Part shown: positions 46,453 through 56,474 of the stretch, piece by piece | Position numbering within the stretch: the first letter of the stretch is position 1 | How the letters are laid out: each line of letters starts with the position of its first letter | From: Geomonas propionica | Lineage (GTDB): Bacteria; Desulfobacterota; Desulfuromonadia; Geobacterales; Geobacteraceae | Length of the DNA: 64,000 nucleotides | Assembly: GCF_016458235.1 (NCBI RefSeq) | Contig: NZ_JAEMHK010000002.1 | Coordinates: forward strand, 248,001 to 312,000 | Direction: 5' to 3' | Notes under the pieces: model-generated | The model's input: the letters and a program-made list of their open reading frames with translations, nothing else | What the model was told of the DNA's origin: nothing | Databases searched by the model: none | Position numbers and translations under genes: made by a program

Positions 46453-47529
46453 ATGGCAGATGAAACAACCGAACCGACCACGGCTCCCGCAAAGGGCGGC
46501 CTGAGCAAGAAACAGCGCGGCGGCATCGTCCTTTTGATCATCATCCTGGTCGGCACCTTGTTCGGCGTGCGCCAGTGGGTGCGCAGCAAGACCCACATCG
46601 AGACCGACAACGCCTTCATCGAGGCCCATGTCCACTCGGTCGCCAGCCGCATCCCGGCCCTCGTGCAGCGGGTCGCCGTGGTGGACAACCAGTTCGTGCA
46701 CAAGGGCGACCTCTTGGTCGAATTGGACCCGGCGGACTACCAGGCACGCCTGAAAACCGCTGCAGCTGCGCTGGAAATGGCCAAGAACGAAACCTCCGGG
46801 GACTATGCCGAAGTGCAGAGCGCGCGCGCCAACGTAGGCCTTGCCGCGGCCCGGCTGGACCAGGCCAACCTCGACCTGAAGCGGGCCGAGGCACTCTACG
46901 CCAAGGAAGTGATTCCCCGTGAGCAGTTGGACCGCGCCCGGACGGCGCAAAAGGTGGCCCAGGCCCAGGTCAGGGAGGCGCAGGAAGCGGAGAACCGCGC
47001 CAAGGCCATGATCGGCATGTCCGGCAGCGGCTCCAAGGACGCCAGGGTCGCCCAGAAGCAGGGGGACCTGGAGGCCGCCAAGCTGAACGTCTCCTACACC
47101 CAGATCGTCGCACCCAGCGACGGCTTTGTGACCCGGAAAGGGGTCGAGGCGGGCAACTACGTGCAGCCCGGGCAGGCGCTCATGGCGATCGTCCCCCTGG
47201 AAGACGCCTGGATCACCGCGAACTACAAGGAAAGCCAGCTCCCCAACGTGCATCCGGGACAGGCGGTCGACTTCACCGTGGACGGCTATCCCGGCCGGCA
47301 CTTTACCGGCAAGGTTGAGAGCATCATGGCCGGCACCGGCGCGGCCTTCTCGCTGCTCCCCCCGGAGAACGCCACCGGCAACTACGTCAAGGTGACCCAG
47401 AGGATTCCGGTGCGCATCGCCATCGACAGGAAGAGCGATCCCGACCATCTGCTGCGGGTCGGCATGAGCGTCGTCCCGACCATCCTCACCGGCCAGACCT
47501 TCGGGCAGGTGGTCGGGTTCGGGCACTAG
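46453..47529 (+). CDS. HlyD/EmrA-family membrane fusion protein
   Basis: A 358-residue adaptor. One membrane segment (GIVLLIIILVGTLFGV) near the N-terminus is followed by DNAFIEAHVHSVASRIPALV, the start of the lipoyl/barrel-sandwich domain, and a long helical hairpin (about 85-190). The C-terminal half (SYTQIVAPSDGFVTRKGV, YKESQLPNVHPGQAVDFTVDG) is typical of EmrA. It links the inner-membrane MFS pump to TolC. It lies 63 bases after tolC and before the pump gene. Confidence 0.9.
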   Translation: MADETTEPTTAPAKGGLSKKQRGGIVLLIIILVGTLFGVRQWVRSKTHIETDNAFIEAHVHSVASRIPALVQRVAVVDNQFVHKGDLLVELDPADYQARLKTAAAALEMAKNETSGDYAEVQSARANVGLAAARLDQANLDLKRAEALYAKEVIPREQLDRARTAQKVAQAQVREAQEAENRAKAMIGMSGSGSKDARVAQKQGDLEAAKLNVSYTQIVAPSDGFVTRKGVEAGNYVQPGQALMAIVPLEDAWITANYKESQLPNVHPGQAVDFTVDGYPGRHFTGKVESIMAGTGAAFSLLPPENATGNYVKVTQRIPVRIAIDRKSDPDHLLRVGMSVVPTILTGQTFGQVVGFGH

Positions 47530-47534
47530 GAACG

Positions 47535-47620
47535 CCTCCCCCCGGAGGGGGGAGGTTGGGAGGGGGGGCTTAGCCTGACACAGAAGGCAAGCCCCCTCCC
47601 TGCCCTCCCCCTCCTGGGGA
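47535..47620. repeat. Inverted repeat with CCTCCC/GGGAGG arms within the efflux operon
   Basis: An element of about 86 bases with a hairpin CCTCCCCCCGGAGGGGGGAGG at the left and CCCTCCCC...GGGGA near the right. The two halves are inverted to each other (GGAGGGGGGGCTTAG against CAAGCCCCCTCCC). It lies between hlyD and the MFS pump gene. A similar element is at 49734-49813. Confidence 0.65.
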
Positions 47621-47659
47621 GAGTACGTTATCGAGGTCGTTAATCTCCCTGGCGGTTTG

Positions 47660-49219
47660 ATGAAAAAGAGCGCTGAAGAAAAAAACGTCAACAAGTGGCT
47701 GATCACCATCACAGTGATGCTCCCCGCCATCATGGAGATCGTCGACACCTCCGTCGCCAACGTGGCGCTCCCGCACATGCAGGGAAGCCTCAACGCCGGC
47801 ACCGACGAGATCACCTGGGTGCTCACCTCCTACCTGGTGAGTAACGCCGTGGTGCTTCCCATGACCGGGTGGCTCGCGCGCATGTTCGGCCGCAAACGCT
47901 TCCTGATCACCTGCATCACCCTCTTCACCCTCGCCTCCCTCATGTGCGGCGCCGCGCCGTCGCTGGGTCTGCTCATCTTCTTCCGGGTACTCCAGGGGGC
48001 GGCGGGCGGCGCGCTGATCCCGATGAGCCAGGCCATCATGATGGAAACCTTCCCTCCGTACCAGCAGGGGATGGCGATGGCGATCTTCGGCGTCGGCGCC
48101 ATGTTCGGCCCCATCATCGGCCCGGCGCTTGGGGGATGGATCACCGACAACATGAACTGGCGCTGGATCTTCTACATCAACATCCCGATCGGCATCATCG
48201 CGGTGGTCATGGCGACCTTCTTCATCTACGACCCGAGCTACCTGAAACGGGCCAGGACCAGCATCGACTACTGGGGACTCACCCTTCTCACCGTGGGGCT
48301 GGGTGCTCTGCAGATCGTACTCGACAAGGGTCAGCAGGACGATTGGTTCAACTCCGGCTTCATCGTCGCCTGCTCCGTCCTCACCGCCGTCTCGCTGGCG
48401 GCGCTGGTCTATGTGGAGCTCACCCACCCGCATCCGATCGTGAACCTGCGCCTGTTCAAGAACGTCTCTTTCTCCGCCGGCAACCTGGTCATGTTCGCGG
48501 TCGGCTTTTGCCTGTACAGCTCGATCATGCTGATACCGCTCTTCCTGCAGACGCTCATGGGGTACAACGCCACCATGGCCGGGATGGTGCTCGCCCCCGG
48601 CGGGCTCGCCACCCTGATCTGCATGCCCTTCGTCGGTGCAATCATCCAGCGCTACGACGGCAGAAAGGTTGTCTTCGTCGGATTGCTCATCGCCGCCTAC
48701 TCCATGCACATCATGCAGGGCTTCACCCTGGAGGCCGCCTACCGCGATTTCGTCTGGCCCCGCGTGGTGCTCGGCGTCGGCCTAGCCATGATCTTCGTGC
48801 CGCTCACCACGGTGACCCTAGCCACCATTTCCAAGGAAGAGATGGGCAACGCGACCGGTATTTTCAGCCTGCTTAGGAACATCGGCGGCAGCGTCGGCAT
48901 CGCCATCTCAGCGACGCTTTTGGCGCGCTACTCGCAGTTCTACCAGACCAGCCTGGTCGCCCACGTGAACCCGTACAACCCGCAGGCGCAGTCACAGATC
49001 GCCATACTCAAGGGAGCCATGCTGAATCGGGGACTGGGTCCCGTCGCGGCCGAGCAGGGGGCGTACGCCATTATCTACGGCAAGGTAGTCAGGCAGGCCT
49101 ACATGCTCTCCTACAACCGGATCTTCTTCATCGTCGGCATCGCCTTCCTGGTGATCATCCCGCTCCTCTTGCTGCTCAAGAAGCCGCAGAAGCACCTCCC
49201 GCCCGGCGCGGCGCACTGA
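47660..49219 (+). CDS. MFS drug efflux pump, DHA2 (EmrB/QacA) family
   Basis: A 519-residue transporter with about 14 membrane segments. Typical DHA2 motifs are visible: IMEIVDTSVANVALPHMQGSL in segment 1, WLARMFGRKRFLI (motif A-like), LQGAAGGALIPMSQAIMM and PIIGPALGGWITDNMNWRWIFYINIPIGI (motif C). It uses proton motive force to export hydrophobic drugs through the HlyD and TolC partners. The start is ATG 47660 (a TTG lies directly before). The repeat at 47535-47620 separates it from hlyD, so it may have a reduced or altered expression. Confidence 0.92.
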   Translation: MKKSAEEKNVNKWLITITVMLPAIMEIVDTSVANVALPHMQGSLNAGTDEITWVLTSYLVSNAVVLPMTGWLARMFGRKRFLITCITLFTLASLMCGAAPSLGLLIFFRVLQGAAGGALIPMSQAIMMETFPPYQQGMAMAIFGVGAMFGPIIGPALGGWITDNMNWRWIFYINIPIGIIAVVMATFFIYDPSYLKRARTSIDYWGLTLLTVGLGALQIVLDKGQQDDWFNSGFIVACSVLTAVSLAALVYVELTHPHPIVNLRLFKNVSFSAGNLVMFAVGFCLYSSIMLIPLFLQTLMGYNATMAGMVLAPGGLATLICMPFVGAIIQRYDGRKVVFVGLLIAAYSMHIMQGFTLEAAYRDFVWPRVVLGVGLAMIFVPLTTVTLATISKEEMGNATGIFSLLRNIGGSVGIAISATLLARYSQFYQTSLVAHVNPYNPQAQSQIAILKGAMLNRGLGPVAAEQGAYAIIYGKVVRQAYMLSYNRIFFIVGIAFLVIIPLLLLLKKPQKHLPPGAAH

Positions 49220-49247
49220 CGCCTGCGCAGGCAAACCGAGAAGCTTT

Positions 49248-49345
49248 AACGCAAAGGCGCAAAGCCGCAGAGGCGCGAAGAGAACCAAAGGGTTTAAAAA
49301 CAGAAAGCTTTCCCTTGCGTCTTAGCGCCTTGGCGCCTTTGCGTT
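49248..49345. repeat. AACGCAAAGGCGC inverted repeat
   Basis: A perfect 13-base inverted repeat, AACGCAAAGGCGC at 49248-49260 and its complement at 49333-49345, with further related GCAAAG/CTTTGC copies between. It lies just after the MFS gene, before the terminator. Elements of this kind are common in intergenic regions of various bacteria. Confidence 0.7.
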
Positions 49346-49360
49346 GAAGTCTTTGGGTAT

Positions 49361-49393
49361 AAAAAAAGGCGGAGGATCTATCCCCCGCCTTTT
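49361..49393. terminator. Bidirectional terminator between MFS pump and small membrane protein
   Basis: AAAAAAAGGCGG at 49361-49372 pairs with CCGCCTTTTC at 49385-49394 around a short loop, giving an A-tract and a T-tract on each side. It fits a Rho-independent terminator for the plus-strand efflux operon and for the minus-strand gene at 49420-49689. Confidence 0.75.
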
Positions 49394-49419
49394 CCTATTC
49401 TAGATGTCATTTCCGGCTG

Positions 49420-49689
49420 CTATTTCTTCTTTTCCGCCTCTTCCGCCATCCGCTTCTCGTGGGCCTGCCGGGCCTGATCCATCTCGGCCCAATGCGCGTC
49501 CCAGTCCTTCTTGCGGATGAAGTACAGGCCGACGCTCCCCAGCACGATGCAGACACCGAAGAAGAACTGCATGACCTTGAACCCTTCGGCCACGCCGTAG
49601 ATCATGCACCCCACGCCGACCAGGCCGAGCAGGAACGGTGCGCTGAAGATAAGGCTCACCAGGGATTGCTTTTCGTTGTTATCTGCCAT
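49420..49689 (-). CDS. Small membrane protein, unknown function
   Basis: An 89-residue protein with two membrane segments (SLIFSAPFLLGLVGVGCMIYGVA, then FFFGVCIVLGSVGLYFI) and a charged C-terminal helix ending EEAEKKK. The start ATG 49689 has AAGGGG six bases upstream. I do not recognise a family. It is convergent with the efflux operon and follows a repeat-containing gap after the parvulin gene. It looks like a real gene by its codon use and ribosome-binding site. Confidence 0.7.
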   Translation of the reverse strand: MADNNEKQSLVSLIFSAPFLLGLVGVGCMIYGVAEGFKVMQFFFGVCIVLGSVGLYFIRKKDWDAHWAEMDQARQAHEKRMAEEAEKKK

Positions 49690-49733
49690 TGCTTCCCCTT
49701 TTTTCTAGCAGGCCGTGTACGCCGTTGAACGAC

Positions 49734-49813
49734 GCCCCCCTCCCAACCTCCCCCCTCCTGGGGGAGGAGCCCTGCGTTTCCCGCCCCCGGAGGGGGAGGG
49801 TTAGGGAGGGGGA
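49734..49813. repeat. Inverted repeat with CCTCCC/GGGAGG arms (second copy)
   Basis: Two inverted halves, CCCCCTCCCAACCTCCCCCC and GGGGGAGGGTTAGGGAGGGG, about 80 bases overall. It resembles the element at 47535-47620. It lies between the small membrane protein and the parvulin. Confidence 0.65.
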
Positions 49814-49818
49814 AATCT

Positions 49819-50100
49819 TTACGCAGTGCGGCTGGTGATCAGGATCAGGTGGTAGCCGAACTGGGTCTTCACGGGGCCGAGCACCTTCCCCACTTCGCCG
49901 CTGAAGACGACCTCGTCGAATTCCCGGACCATCTGTCCCGGACCGAACTCGCCCAGGCGCCCGCCCTGATTGCCGGAAGGGCAAAGTGAATTGGCGCGCG
50001 CCACTTCACTGAAGTCGGCACCTGCCTCGATCTGGTTCTTCAGTGCGACGCATTCCGCCTCGGTTGCCACCAATATATGACTTGCTGCAGCTCTTGCCAT
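49819..50100 (-). CDS. Small parvulin-type peptidyl-prolyl isomerase
   Basis: A 93-residue protein consisting of little more than a rotamase (PpiC) domain: ASHILVAT at the start, ADFSEVARANSLCPSG, GGRLGEFGPGQMVREFDEVVFS and GPVKTQFGYHLILI. No signal peptide is present, so it should act in the cytoplasm on folding of prolyl peptide bonds. Its length is like E. coli PpiC (93). AAAGGAGATAG lies before ATG 50100. Confidence 0.9.
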   Translation of the reverse strand: MARAAASHILVATEAECVALKNQIEAGADFSEVARANSLCPSGNQGGRLGEFGPGQMVREFDEVVFSGEVGKVLGPVKTQFGYHLILITSRTA

Positions 50101-50120
50101 TTCTATCTCCTTTAATGTTT

Positions 50121-50166
50121 GGGGTCTGGCTCGGGGTCTGGCTCCGAAGGTGCCTGACCCCTTTGC
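50121..50166. repeat. REP-like hairpin GGGGTCTGGCTCC/GGTGCCTGACCCC
   Basis: The arms 50133-50145 and 50149-50161 pair at 11 of 13 positions around a three-base loop, and a partial copy (GGGGTCTGGCTC) precedes them. The same right half occurs at 35406-35424. It lies between pdxJ and the parvulin gene. Confidence 0.7.
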
Positions 50167-50181
50167 CTTTCGTCCTTTTCT

Positions 50182-50901
50182 TTATGCGTACCGCACCAAC
50201 TCCGACATATCCCGCACCGCGCGGTCCAAACCTACCAGGATGGCGCGCGACATGATGGAGTGGCCGATGTTGAACTCCTCTATGCCGCCAATAGCCGCCA
50301 CCTTCTTCACGTTGGTGTAGTTCAGGCCGTGCCCGGCGTTGACCCCGATTTCGAGTTTCCTGGCCAGCTTAACCGCGTTCTCGATCTTGATCAGCTCCAG
50401 GTTCTCTTCCCTCCAGGTGGGGGCGTCGGCGAAGGAACCGGTATGGATCTCGATGTAGTCGGTACCGATCTTGTTGGCCGCCTTGATCTGGTCCGGGTCC
50501 GGATCGATGAACAGGCTGACGATAATGCCACCTGCCTGCAGCTTCTCGATGGCGACCTTGAGCGCCTCCTGGTGGATCCTGACGTCGAGCCCTCCCTCGG
50601 TGGTGAGCTCCGCCCTCTTCTCGGGGACCAGGGTGCAGCATTCCGGTTTGACCTTAAGCGCGATGGCGACCATCTCGTCGGTCGCGGCCATCTCCAGGTT
50701 CAGCCGGGTATTCACGGTCTGGCGCAGGATCTTCAGGTCGCGGTCCTGGATGTGTCTTCTGTCCTCGCGCAGGTGGATGGTGATCTGGTCCGCGCCGGCC
50801 AATTCGGCGATGGCGGCAGCCGCCACCGGATCCGGCTCGGCCCCGCCGCGCGCGTTGCGCAAAGTGGCCACATGGTCGATGTTGACTCCCAGTCTAGCCA
50901 T
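50182..50901 (-). CDS. pdxJ: Pyridoxine 5'-phosphate synthase PdxJ
   Basis: A 239-residue TIM-barrel enzyme that makes pyridoxine 5'-phosphate from 1-deoxyxylulose 5-phosphate and 3-amino-1-hydroxyacetone 1-phosphate (vitamin B6 synthesis). [17 protein letters not shown] at the N-terminus, [14 protein letters not shown], and [12 protein letters not shown] with the catalytic glutamate and histidine are visible. The length is normal. The start is ATG 50901 with GGGAGGTGA upstream; the GTG at 50910 is within that site. It overlaps glmM by eight bases. Confidence 0.95.
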   Translation of the reverse strand: MARLGVNIDHVATLRNARGGAEPDPVAAAAIAELAGADQITIHLREDRRHIQDRDLKILRQTVNTRLNLEMAATDEMVAIALKVKPECCTLVPEKRAELTTEGGLDVRIHQEALKVAIEKLQAGGIIVSLFIDPDPDQIKAANKIGTDYIEIHTGSFADAPTWREENLELIKIENAVKLARKLEIGVNAGHGLNYTNVKKVAAIGGIEEFNIGHSIMSRAILVGLDRAVRDMSELVRYA

Positions 50902-52258
50902 TGTTATCACCTCCCAGGACGGCGGACGCGGTCTGCGCGATCTCGTCGGCCCAATTGCGGATTGTCGTCTCGTCGTTGCCTTCCAGCATGATGCGCAGGA
51001 GCGGTTCGGTGCCGGACCAGCGGATCAGCACCCTCCCCTCCCCTTTGAGCTTCTCCTCGACCTCGTTGATCACTTTAGCGATCTCGGGGACCTGCATGAC
51101 GTCGGTTTTCTGCGGCAGGCGCACATTCACGAGGACCTGGGGCAGGGAGTGCATCACCAGGGCGAGTTCGGAGAGACGCTTCTGGCGCCGCTGCATGATG
51201 GCGAGCACCTGCAGCGCGGAGAGGATGCCGTCCCCGGTTGTGTTGTGGTCCAGGAAGATCATGTGGCCGGACTGCTCGCCGCCCAAGTTGTAGCCCCCCT
51301 TGAGCATCTCTTCGACCACGTAGCGGTCGCCCACGGCGGTCTTGATCACTTCGCCGCCGGCACGCTTCATGGCGATGTCCAGGCCCATGTTGCTCATTAC
51401 GGTGGCCACCAGGGTGTTGTGCTTCAGGGTCCCCATCTTCAGCATGTCGGTAGCGCAGATGGCCATGATCTTGTCGCCGTCGACCACGTTGCCGTACTCG
51501 TCTACGAAGATGACCCGGTCGGCGTCACCGTCGAGGGCGATGCCCAGGTCGGCGCCGTGCTGCTTCACCGCCTCGCTCATCACCTCGGGGTGCAGCGAAC
51601 CGCAGTCGGCGTTGATGTTGGTGCCGTTAGGTTTGACGCCCAGGGTGATCACCTCCGCGCCCAGTTCCTCGAAGACCGCGGGCGCAACCTTGTAGGCGGC
51701 GCCGTTGGCGCAGTCGAGCACGATCTTCAGCCCGGAAAGGTCGAGGTCCTTGGGGAATGTGCTCTTCAAGAAGACGACGAAACGCCCCTGGGCGTCGTCG
51801 ATGCGGTAGGCCTTGCCCACTTCCTTCGCGGTCGGGCGCAGCGAGTCGATGCGCTTGGAGAAGATCAGTTCCTCAATCATCAGCTCGGTCTCGTCCGGGA
51901 GCTTGAATCCGTCGCGCGAGAAGAACTTGATGCCGTTATCTTCGAAGGGGTTGTGCGATGCCGAGATGACCACGCCGGCGTCGGCCCGCATCGAGGAGGT
52001 GATGTTGGCGATACCCGGGGTCGGCAGCGGGCCGACCAGGAGCACGTCCACCCCCATGGAACAGATGCCCGCCATGAGGGCGCTTTCCAGCATGTAGCCG
52101 GAAAGACGGGTATCCTTGCCGATCACGATGCGGTGGCGCTTCTTGCCGTTTTTGAATATGTAGGCGGCGGCGCGCCCGATCTGCATGGCCATCTCCGCCG
52201 TCATCGGGTAGACGTTGGCCACTCCGCGGACCCCGTCGGTACCGAAAAGTTTCTTCAT
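50894..52258 (-). CDS. glmM: Phosphoglucosamine mutase GlmM
   Basis: A 454-residue alpha-D-phosphohexomutase. [13 protein letters not shown] is the N-terminus, [16 protein letters not shown] contains the phosphoserine, [14 protein letters not shown] the metal site and EQSGHMIF the sugar-binding loop. [15 protein letters not shown] ends it. It makes glucosamine 1-phosphate for UDP-GlcNAc. The preferred start is ATG 52258 with AGAGG; a GTG at 52267 is alternative. It follows ybbR after a 178-base gap that holds a repeat. Confidence 0.95.
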   Translation of the reverse strand: MKKLFGTDGVRGVANVYPMTAEMAMQIGRAAAYIFKNGKKRHRIVIGKDTRLSGYMLESALMAGICSMGVDVLLVGPLPTPGIANITSSMRADAGVVISASHNPFEDNGIKFFSRDGFKLPDETELMIEELIFSKRIDSLRPTAKEVGKAYRIDDAQGRFVVFLKSTFPKDLDLSGLKIVLDCANGAAYKVAPAVFEELGAEVITLGVKPNGTNINADCGSLHPEVMSEAVKQHGADLGIALDGDADRVIFVDEYGNVVDGDKIMAICATDMLKMGTLKHNTLVATVMSNMGLDIAMKRAGGEVIKTAVGDRYVVEEMLKGGYNLGGEQSGHMIFLDHNTTGDGILSALQVLAIMQRRQKRLSELALVMHSLPQVLVNVRLPQKTDVMQVPEIAKVINEVEEKLKGEGRVLIRWSGTEPLLRIMLEGNDETTIRNWADEIAQTASAVLGGDNNG

Positions 52259-52301
52259 CTGGTTCACCTCTAATTTAGTTATTTTGCCGTCTGCGCATCA
52301 T

Positions 52302-52412
52302 CCCCTCTCCCCTTGGGAGAGGGTGGCCGAAGGCCGGGTGAGGGTTCTCCTCATCAGCATGGCGGCCCGAAACAAAAGCCCCTCACCCCAGCCCTCTCCC
52401 GTAAGGCGAGGG
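52302..52412. repeat. Intergenic inverted repeat with CCCTCTCCC/GGGAGAGGG ends (second copy)
   Basis: About 111 bases between ybbR and glmM, with the left hairpin CCCCTCTCCCC/GGGAGAGGG, an inner GGGTGAGGG/CCTCACCCC pair, and a right end CCCTCTCCCGTAAGGCGAGGG. It is closely similar in plan to 39712-39821. It interrupts an otherwise tight operon. Confidence 0.75.
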
Positions 52413-52436
52413 AGATCTGGACAGAGAAGCAACTGA

Positions 52437-52820
52437 CTATTTAACGGCCAGCACGAAGCTCGCCGTGGCGGGCGCCACGTGCATCACCTTGATCTCCGGA
52501 TCCAGGTTGAACTCCGACTCTTTCATCGACACCTGCTGCAGCCCCGGCTGCGCGCCGGCCAGGTCTATGTCGCAACGCGTCTGGCGATAGGGAAGCAAAA
52601 ACAGCAGGATGCGCGGTCCGCTCACCACCACCTCGACCTCGGCGGGCGCCCCCCCGTCCAACTTGAGCCCTGCCGGCATCCGGTGCAGGTTGACCGGCAA
52701 CACGAGCAGCATCTCGCCCGGGCGCTCCAGGATCACGCTGAGCCAGATCAGCACTGCCAGGAGCACCGAGAGGATCTTCACCCCCTTGAGCCATTCGTGT
52801 CCCTTGACATGCGTCGTCAT
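52437..52820 (-). CDS. YbbR-like domain protein, single domain
   Basis: A 127-residue protein with one N-terminal membrane segment (GVKILSVLLAVLIWLSVIL) and one YbbR-like domain (LPVNLHRMPAGLKLD, VEVVVSGPRILLFLLP). YbbR/CdaR proteins often carry three or four domains and modulate the diadenylate cyclase CdaA. Here only one is present. It overlaps cdaA by four bases. A role with CdaA is inferred from context. Confidence 0.8.
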   Translation of the reverse strand: MTTHVKGHEWLKGVKILSVLLAVLIWLSVILERPGEMLLVLPVNLHRMPAGLKLDGGAPAEVEVVVSGPRILLFLLPYRQTRCDIDLAGAQPGLQQVSMKESEFNLDPEIKVMHVAPATASFVLAVK

Positions 52821-53575
52821 TTAAGCCACCTCGGCTCCACCAGCCTTCTGAGTGTCTTGCCCAGCGAGGGCATGTCGACCACGTCGGTCTTCTTGCCCCC
52901 CACGATGACAGAGGCGGTGCCGGTCTCCTCCGAAACGACCACGACCACCGCGTCCACCAATTCGGTAAGGCCGATCGCCGCGCGGTGCCGGGTGCCCAGG
53001 CTCTTGCTTACTTCAAGGTTCTGGGTGAGCGGCAGGAAACACCCCGCCTTGGTCAGCTTGCCGTGCTGGATGATCACCGCCCCGTCATGGATGGGGGAAT
53101 ACGGCAGGAAAATCGACGAGATCAGCTCGCTGGTCACCTTGGCGTCGATGTCGGTGCCGACCGCGAGGTAGCTGTCCACCGAAATGGCCCGCTCGATAAC
53201 GATCAGGGCGCCTATTTTCTTCTGGGCCAACCCGGCGACGGCGAACACCAGTTCGTCGATCACATCGGACATCTCGACATCCTTCTCGGTGCGGCTCCTG
53301 GTGAGCGTCGCGAACGCCTTGCGGATGTCGGTCTGGAAAATGACCGCGAGCCCAACTACGGACGAGGTCAGGATGAGGTCGACGATGATCCGGACGGCCT
53401 GCAGGGAGAAGAAACGCGCCAGGAGGTGCAGGGCGACGAGGCCCGAGAGGACGGCAAGGATGCGCAGCGCGAGCACTCCCTTGAGCAGTCGCGCCAGCCT
53501 GGAGACGATCAGTATCGCAAGCGACAGGTCCAGGAGGTCCCGCAGTATGCCTATGTTTTGCAGGAAAGTATTCAT
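52817..53575 (-). CDS. cdaA: Diadenylate cyclase CdaA-like
   Basis: A 252-residue protein with three N-terminal membrane segments (DLLDLSLAILIVSRLARLL onward) and a DisA_N cyclase domain. The active-site motifs are present: PIHDGAVII (DGA) and LGTRHRAAIGLTE (RHR). It makes cyclic di-AMP from two ATP, a second messenger usually studied in Gram-positives. The genes folP, cdaA, ybbR and glmM form the conserved neighbourhood. The start at ATG 53575 (or GTG 53581) has weak ribosome-binding support. Confidence 0.92.
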   Translation of the reverse strand: MNTFLQNIGILRDLLDLSLAILIVSRLARLLKGVLALRILAVLSGLVALHLLARFFSLQAVRIIVDLILTSSVVGLAVIFQTDIRKAFATLTRSRTEKDVEMSDVIDELVFAVAGLAQKKIGALIVIERAISVDSYLAVGTDIDAKVTSELISSIFLPYSPIHDGAVIIQHGKLTKAGCFLPLTQNLEVSKSLGTRHRAAIGLTELVDAVVVVVSEETGTASVIVGGKKTDVVDMPSLGKTLRRLVEPRWLK

Positions 53576-53620
53576 CCGCACCGGTCGGGAAGCTGCGCTT
53601 CCGGTTTTGTTTCCGCGGCC

Positions 53621-54456
53621 CTAGATGAGCGCCCGCGTCATCAACGCGACGTCCCTCATGGCTGCCACGTCGTGCACCCGTAGTATGGTGGCCCCGTGGA
53701 CGATCGACATTGCGACCGCGGCGGCGGTGCCGTACACCCTTTCTCGCCCGTCCTTGCCGGTGATGGCGCCGATGAAGGACTTCCGGGAAGGTCCTACCAG
53801 TATCGGGCGGCCGAGCGGCAGGAATGCCTCAAGCCGCTTGATCAGTTCCAGGTTACCCTGCACGCTCTTGCCAAAGCCGAGCCCCGGGTCGATCGCTATG
53901 CGCTCCTCGGGGAGCCCCGCGTTCCTCGCCAGCTCGATGCAACCGGCCAGGTAGTTCGTCACGTCCGCGATCAGGTCGTCGTAGCCGGTGTCCTTCTGCA
54001 TGGTATCGGGCATGCCGCGGGTGTGCATCACAACCACGCCGGCGTCGGCCTCGGCCACCGCGGCGGCCATTTCCGGGTCGAACATCAGTCCGGTGACGTC
54101 GTTGACGATCTCCGCCCCGGCGGCACAGGCGGCGCGCGCCACCCCCGCCTTGTAGGTATCGATGGAGATGGGAACGGCGATGCGCCCCTTGAGCGCCTCT
54201 ATAACGGGAAGCACCCGGTCCAGTTCCTCCTGCAGGGTGACGGCGGGAGCGTTGGGCCGGGTGCTTTCGCCTCCGATATCGATGATGTCGGCGCCTTCCC
54301 GCTCCATCTCACGGGCCCGCTCCACGGCGGCCTCGACAGAGAAGAAGCGCCCCCCGTCCGAGAAGGAGTCCGGAGTCACGTTCAAAATACCCATGATCTG
54401 CGGACGCTCCAGGGACAGGGAGCGGCGGGAAAGTTCCCACGTCTGTGCCTTGATCA

Positions 54457-54457
<1 letters not shown>
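53621..54457 (-). CDS. folP: Dihydropteroate synthase FolP
   Basis: A 278-residue TIM-barrel enzyme joining pterin pyrophosphate and p-aminobenzoate in folate synthesis. IMGILNVTPDSFSDGG, DIIDIGGESTRPNA, ISIDTYKAGVA and GPSRKSFIGA are the conserved blocks. It is the target of sulfonamides. The start is ATG 54457 or the adjacent GTG 54460, overlapping the ftsH stop. It lies about 45 bases before cdaA. Confidence 0.95.
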
Positions 54458-56295
<1,838 letters not shown>

Positions 56296-56474
56296 GTTTC
56301 CTCCCGATCAATCGGTATGCTGCAAACACTCAATCTGCAATGGTTTTGTCATGACACAGAAAGCGCGCTGCTAAGTTGAACGGTCGCCATTGCCGGCTTC
56401 CTTATGAGAATGAAGAAAAAAGCGTTCAAATGAGTAAAAAGGATTACCATAAAGGGTGCTGGTTGACAAGAGCT

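Noticed and set aside
56296-56474. Promoter for ftsH in the tilS-ftsH gap
   Set aside because: A TTGTCA is present on the minus strand but no good -10 box lies at the right distance.
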